A stretch of DNA of 6,840 bases, from contig DXEO01000111.1 of NCBI GenBank assembly GCA_019114925.1, forward strand, positions 1 to 6,840, written 5' to 3'. The notes under the pieces were generated by a model. It worked only from the letters and a program-made list of their open reading frames with translations. It did not search any database and was not told where the DNA came from. The position numbers and the translations under genes are program-made. How positions within the stretch are numbered: the first letter of the stretch is position 1; each line of letters starts with the position of its first letter. The stretch is from Candidatus Corynebacterium faecipullorum. GTDB taxonomy: Bacteria; Actinomycetota; Actinomycetes; Mycobacteriales; Mycobacteriaceae. Shown here in pieces: positions 5,685-6,840 of this stretch.

Positions 5685-6611
5685 TTAGCCCATGGATTTG
5701 CGCACGGTGTTGAGAATATCCACCGCGCCGCGGACTTGGTCATTGCTGATGGAAGAACCCGCGATGGTGATGCCATCACTGCTTACACTGGAGCCGCGAC
5801 CAGTGGGATCCGGCAGGGTGATGTTGGGCAGCGGGATGTTGTCCGGCACGGTCGGGATGTCCTTGGCCTTGGGCGGCGTCACCGCACCTTGGCCCGGGGT
5901 CCACTGGCCCCAGTCATTGGCATAGACGGTGTTAATATCGCAGGTCACGCCGTCGATGGTGGCCTGGTTCTTGGCTTTTTGGTGGATGGTGGTGCGCGGG
6001 TGAATCTTGCCGCCCGAGCCCCAATCGTGCATCCAGTAGAACTGGCCAATGTGGTCGTTGACGCACCAGTCGATGACGTTGTAATTGCCGTATACGCCGG
6101 TCTGGTAGCCGGCCGCGTTCAGCGCCGTCGAGAAGGCCTTGAGATAGGGGCGGATCTGGTTCTCGTATTGGGCGCGGGTGGGGTTGTCATCGATCGCGAT
6201 GTAGATCGGGCGGCCCGTCGGCCCGCCAGCGGCCTTGTGGATGGCGATGGCCTGCGGGGCGTGGACGGCGGCACCCGCCGCACCGTTGAGCCAGTCGGCG
6301 GTGTCGGCGCGGCCGAACTGGTAAATGGAGGCGGTCTTCAGGCCGACTGCGGCGTTGGCTTTCGTCTCCGCCAGCGTGACGGGCTTGCCCTTCATCCAGT
6401 CGGCGCCGGGGCGGCGCTGGGAAACATAGCGAATGGCACCGAGGTGGCCTGCAGTCTTGATCGCGCGCGCAGAGGGGACACCGGCGGAGAAGTCAATGAT
6501 GGTGCCTACGGCTGGGCCCACAGCGAGGGCAGCGGGTGCTTGGCTGCCGATGGCGCCGGCGGTCAGCGCCAGAGCGCCAGCTTTGATGAGGGAACGGCGG
6601 GACAGAGACAT
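5685..6611 (-). CDS. Tat-exported DUF1906 (Rv2525c-like, glycoside-hydrolase-like) protein
   Basis: This 308-residue secreted protein has a twin-arginine signal at the N terminus (SRRSLIKAG, Arg5-Arg6), a hydrophobic stretch and an Ala-Leu-Ala cleavage site at about 28-30. Residues about 36-236 match the DUF1906 glycoside-hydrolase-like TIM-barrel domain of M. tuberculosis Rv2525c, a Tat substrate reported to affect beta-lactam susceptibility. Visible elements are IIDFS with Asp40, GAIRYVSQRRPGADWMKGKP, the acidic Asp141-Asp142 pair in IYIAIDDNPTRAQYENQIRPYL, YGNYNVIDWC and CDINTVY. The only two cysteines, 183 and 224, could form a disulfide. A Pro-rich linker (246-270) and a short C-terminal segment extend past the domain. 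The start at 6611 is chosen because AAGGAG (6626-6621) lies nine bases upstream and the Tat motif follows directly; in-frame starts at 6635 and 6698 lack this. Substrate and catalytic activity are unknown. Confidence 0.9.
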   Translation of the reverse strand: MSLSRRSLIKAGALALTAGAIGSQAPAALAVGPAVGTIIDFSAGVPSARAIKTAGHLGAIRYVSQRRPGADWMKGKPVTLAETKANAAVGLKTASIYQFGRADTADWLNGAAGAAVHAPQAIAIHKAAGGPTGRPIYIAIDDNPTRAQYENQIRPYLKAFSTALNAAGYQTGVYGNYNVIDWCVNDHIGQFYWMHDWGSGGKIHPRTTIHQKAKNQATIDGVTCDINTVYANDWGQWTPGQGAVTPPKAKDIPTVPDNIPLPNITLPDPTGRGSSVSSDGITIAGSSISNDQVRGAVDILNTVRKSMG

Positions 6612-6620
6612 AGTGGGGTT

Positions 6621-6626
6621 CTCCTT
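6621..6626 (-). promoter_or_regulatory. Shine-Dalgarno fixing the start of the DUF1906 gene
   Basis: On the minus strand AAGGAG lies nine bases before the ATG at 6611-6609. It falls inside the longer open frame, which argues against the in-frame ATG starts at 6635 and 6698. Confidence 0.7.
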
Positions 6627-6657
6627 GGGAGGCATGAAGAAGAAAGTTTCCGGAATC

Positions 6658-6686
6658 ACTTTAGCCACAATGGTTGAAAATTGCAC
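6658..6686 (-). promoter_or_regulatory. Candidate promoter of the DUF1906 gene
   Basis: On the minus strand, TAAAGT (6663-6658) fits the TANANT -10 consensus. GTGCAA (6686-6681) sits 17 bases upstream as a weak -35. Transcription would start near 6651, leaving a leader of about 40 bases that contains the Shine-Dalgarno. This rests on the sequence match only. Confidence 0.4.
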
Positions 6687-6743
6687 CAGGGGTAGCATTT
6701 GCGGGGCGCCCTGCGTGCTGTAGAGATCCGCCAGGGGAGGAGA

Positions 6744-6836
6744 GTGGGCACGGTTAAAGAACTGGGGAAGGGTTTGCTGACGCGAATGGCGACCGCATGC
6801 GCATTGATGGGTGCGACGGCAATCCCTTTGTCTTAA
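6744..6836 (+). other. Short signal-peptide-like reading frame, doubtful
   Basis: A GTG at 6744 opens 30 codons (MGTVKELGKGLLTRMATACA, then LMGATAIPLS) ending at TAA 6834-6836. The pattern of positive residues then a hydrophobic stretch looks like the start of an exported protein. GGAGG at 6736-6740 is only three bases before the GTG, and TTGCGG (6699-6704), a 16-base spacer, then TAGAGA (6721-6726) could be a promoter. The early stop means it is a chance frame, a tiny peptide or the broken start of a gene beyond the window. Confidence 0.2.
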
Positions 6837-6840
6837 GATG

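Noticed and set aside
5736..6677. Plus-strand open frame of 313 codons opposite the DUF1906 gene
   Set aside because: The minus-strand gene has a Tat signal, Shine-Dalgarno and clear family match, whereas the plus-strand product is a Gly/Val/Ala/Arg-rich shadow.

Overview
The window looks like a chromosomal core segment of a Corynebacterium. The grounds are its moderately high GC content, the order gltA, FKBP-type isomerase, then a DUF485 protein and an acetate/pyruvate-type symporter (the C. glutamicum neighbourhood of gltA, fkpA, mctB and mctC, recalled from memory), a leaderless GTG-started lipoprotein gene, and a Tat-exported DUF1906 protein of the kind found in mycolic-acid actinobacteria. 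The species cannot be named with confidence.

Layout. Positions 1-615 hold the C-terminal part of citrate synthase, including all three catalytic residues. A short spacer (616-787) carries a hairpin, a striking 9-1-9 palindrome and a possible promoter, and is followed by a small cytosolic FKBP prolyl isomerase (788-1144). A second spacer (1145-1312) contains a large nested inverted repeat and leads into an aldo/keto reductase (1313-2161). A non-coding stretch of about 430 bp (2162-2595) begins with terminator-like hairpins and continues as a G-run-rich control region upstream of the two-gene operon for a DUF485 membrane protein (2596-2940) and an MctC/ActP-type monocarboxylate symporter (2944-4590). 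A lipoprotein with a beta-lactamase/DD-peptidase-like core and a Ser/Thr-rich tail follows (4639-5661). It converges on a minus-strand gene for a Tat-exported DUF1906 glycoside-hydrolase-like protein (5685-6611). The last 230 bases hold the promoter region of that gene and a short signal-peptide-like reading frame of doubtful status.

How the genes fit together. Citrate synthase and the monocarboxylate symporter belong to acetate/pyruvate uptake and use. The G-run and TTGCAA-type motifs before the symporter operon resemble RamA and RamB binding sites, which control such genes in C. glutamicum. The last two genes are both exported envelope proteins with possible links to cell-wall metabolism. 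No mobile element, tRNA, rRNA or CRISPR array was seen. I found no clear undescribed multi-gene system. The points most worth a second look are the palindrome at 658-676, the nested inverted repeat at 1173-1233, the altered active-site motifs and tail of the lipoprotein, and the pairing of the two envelope genes.
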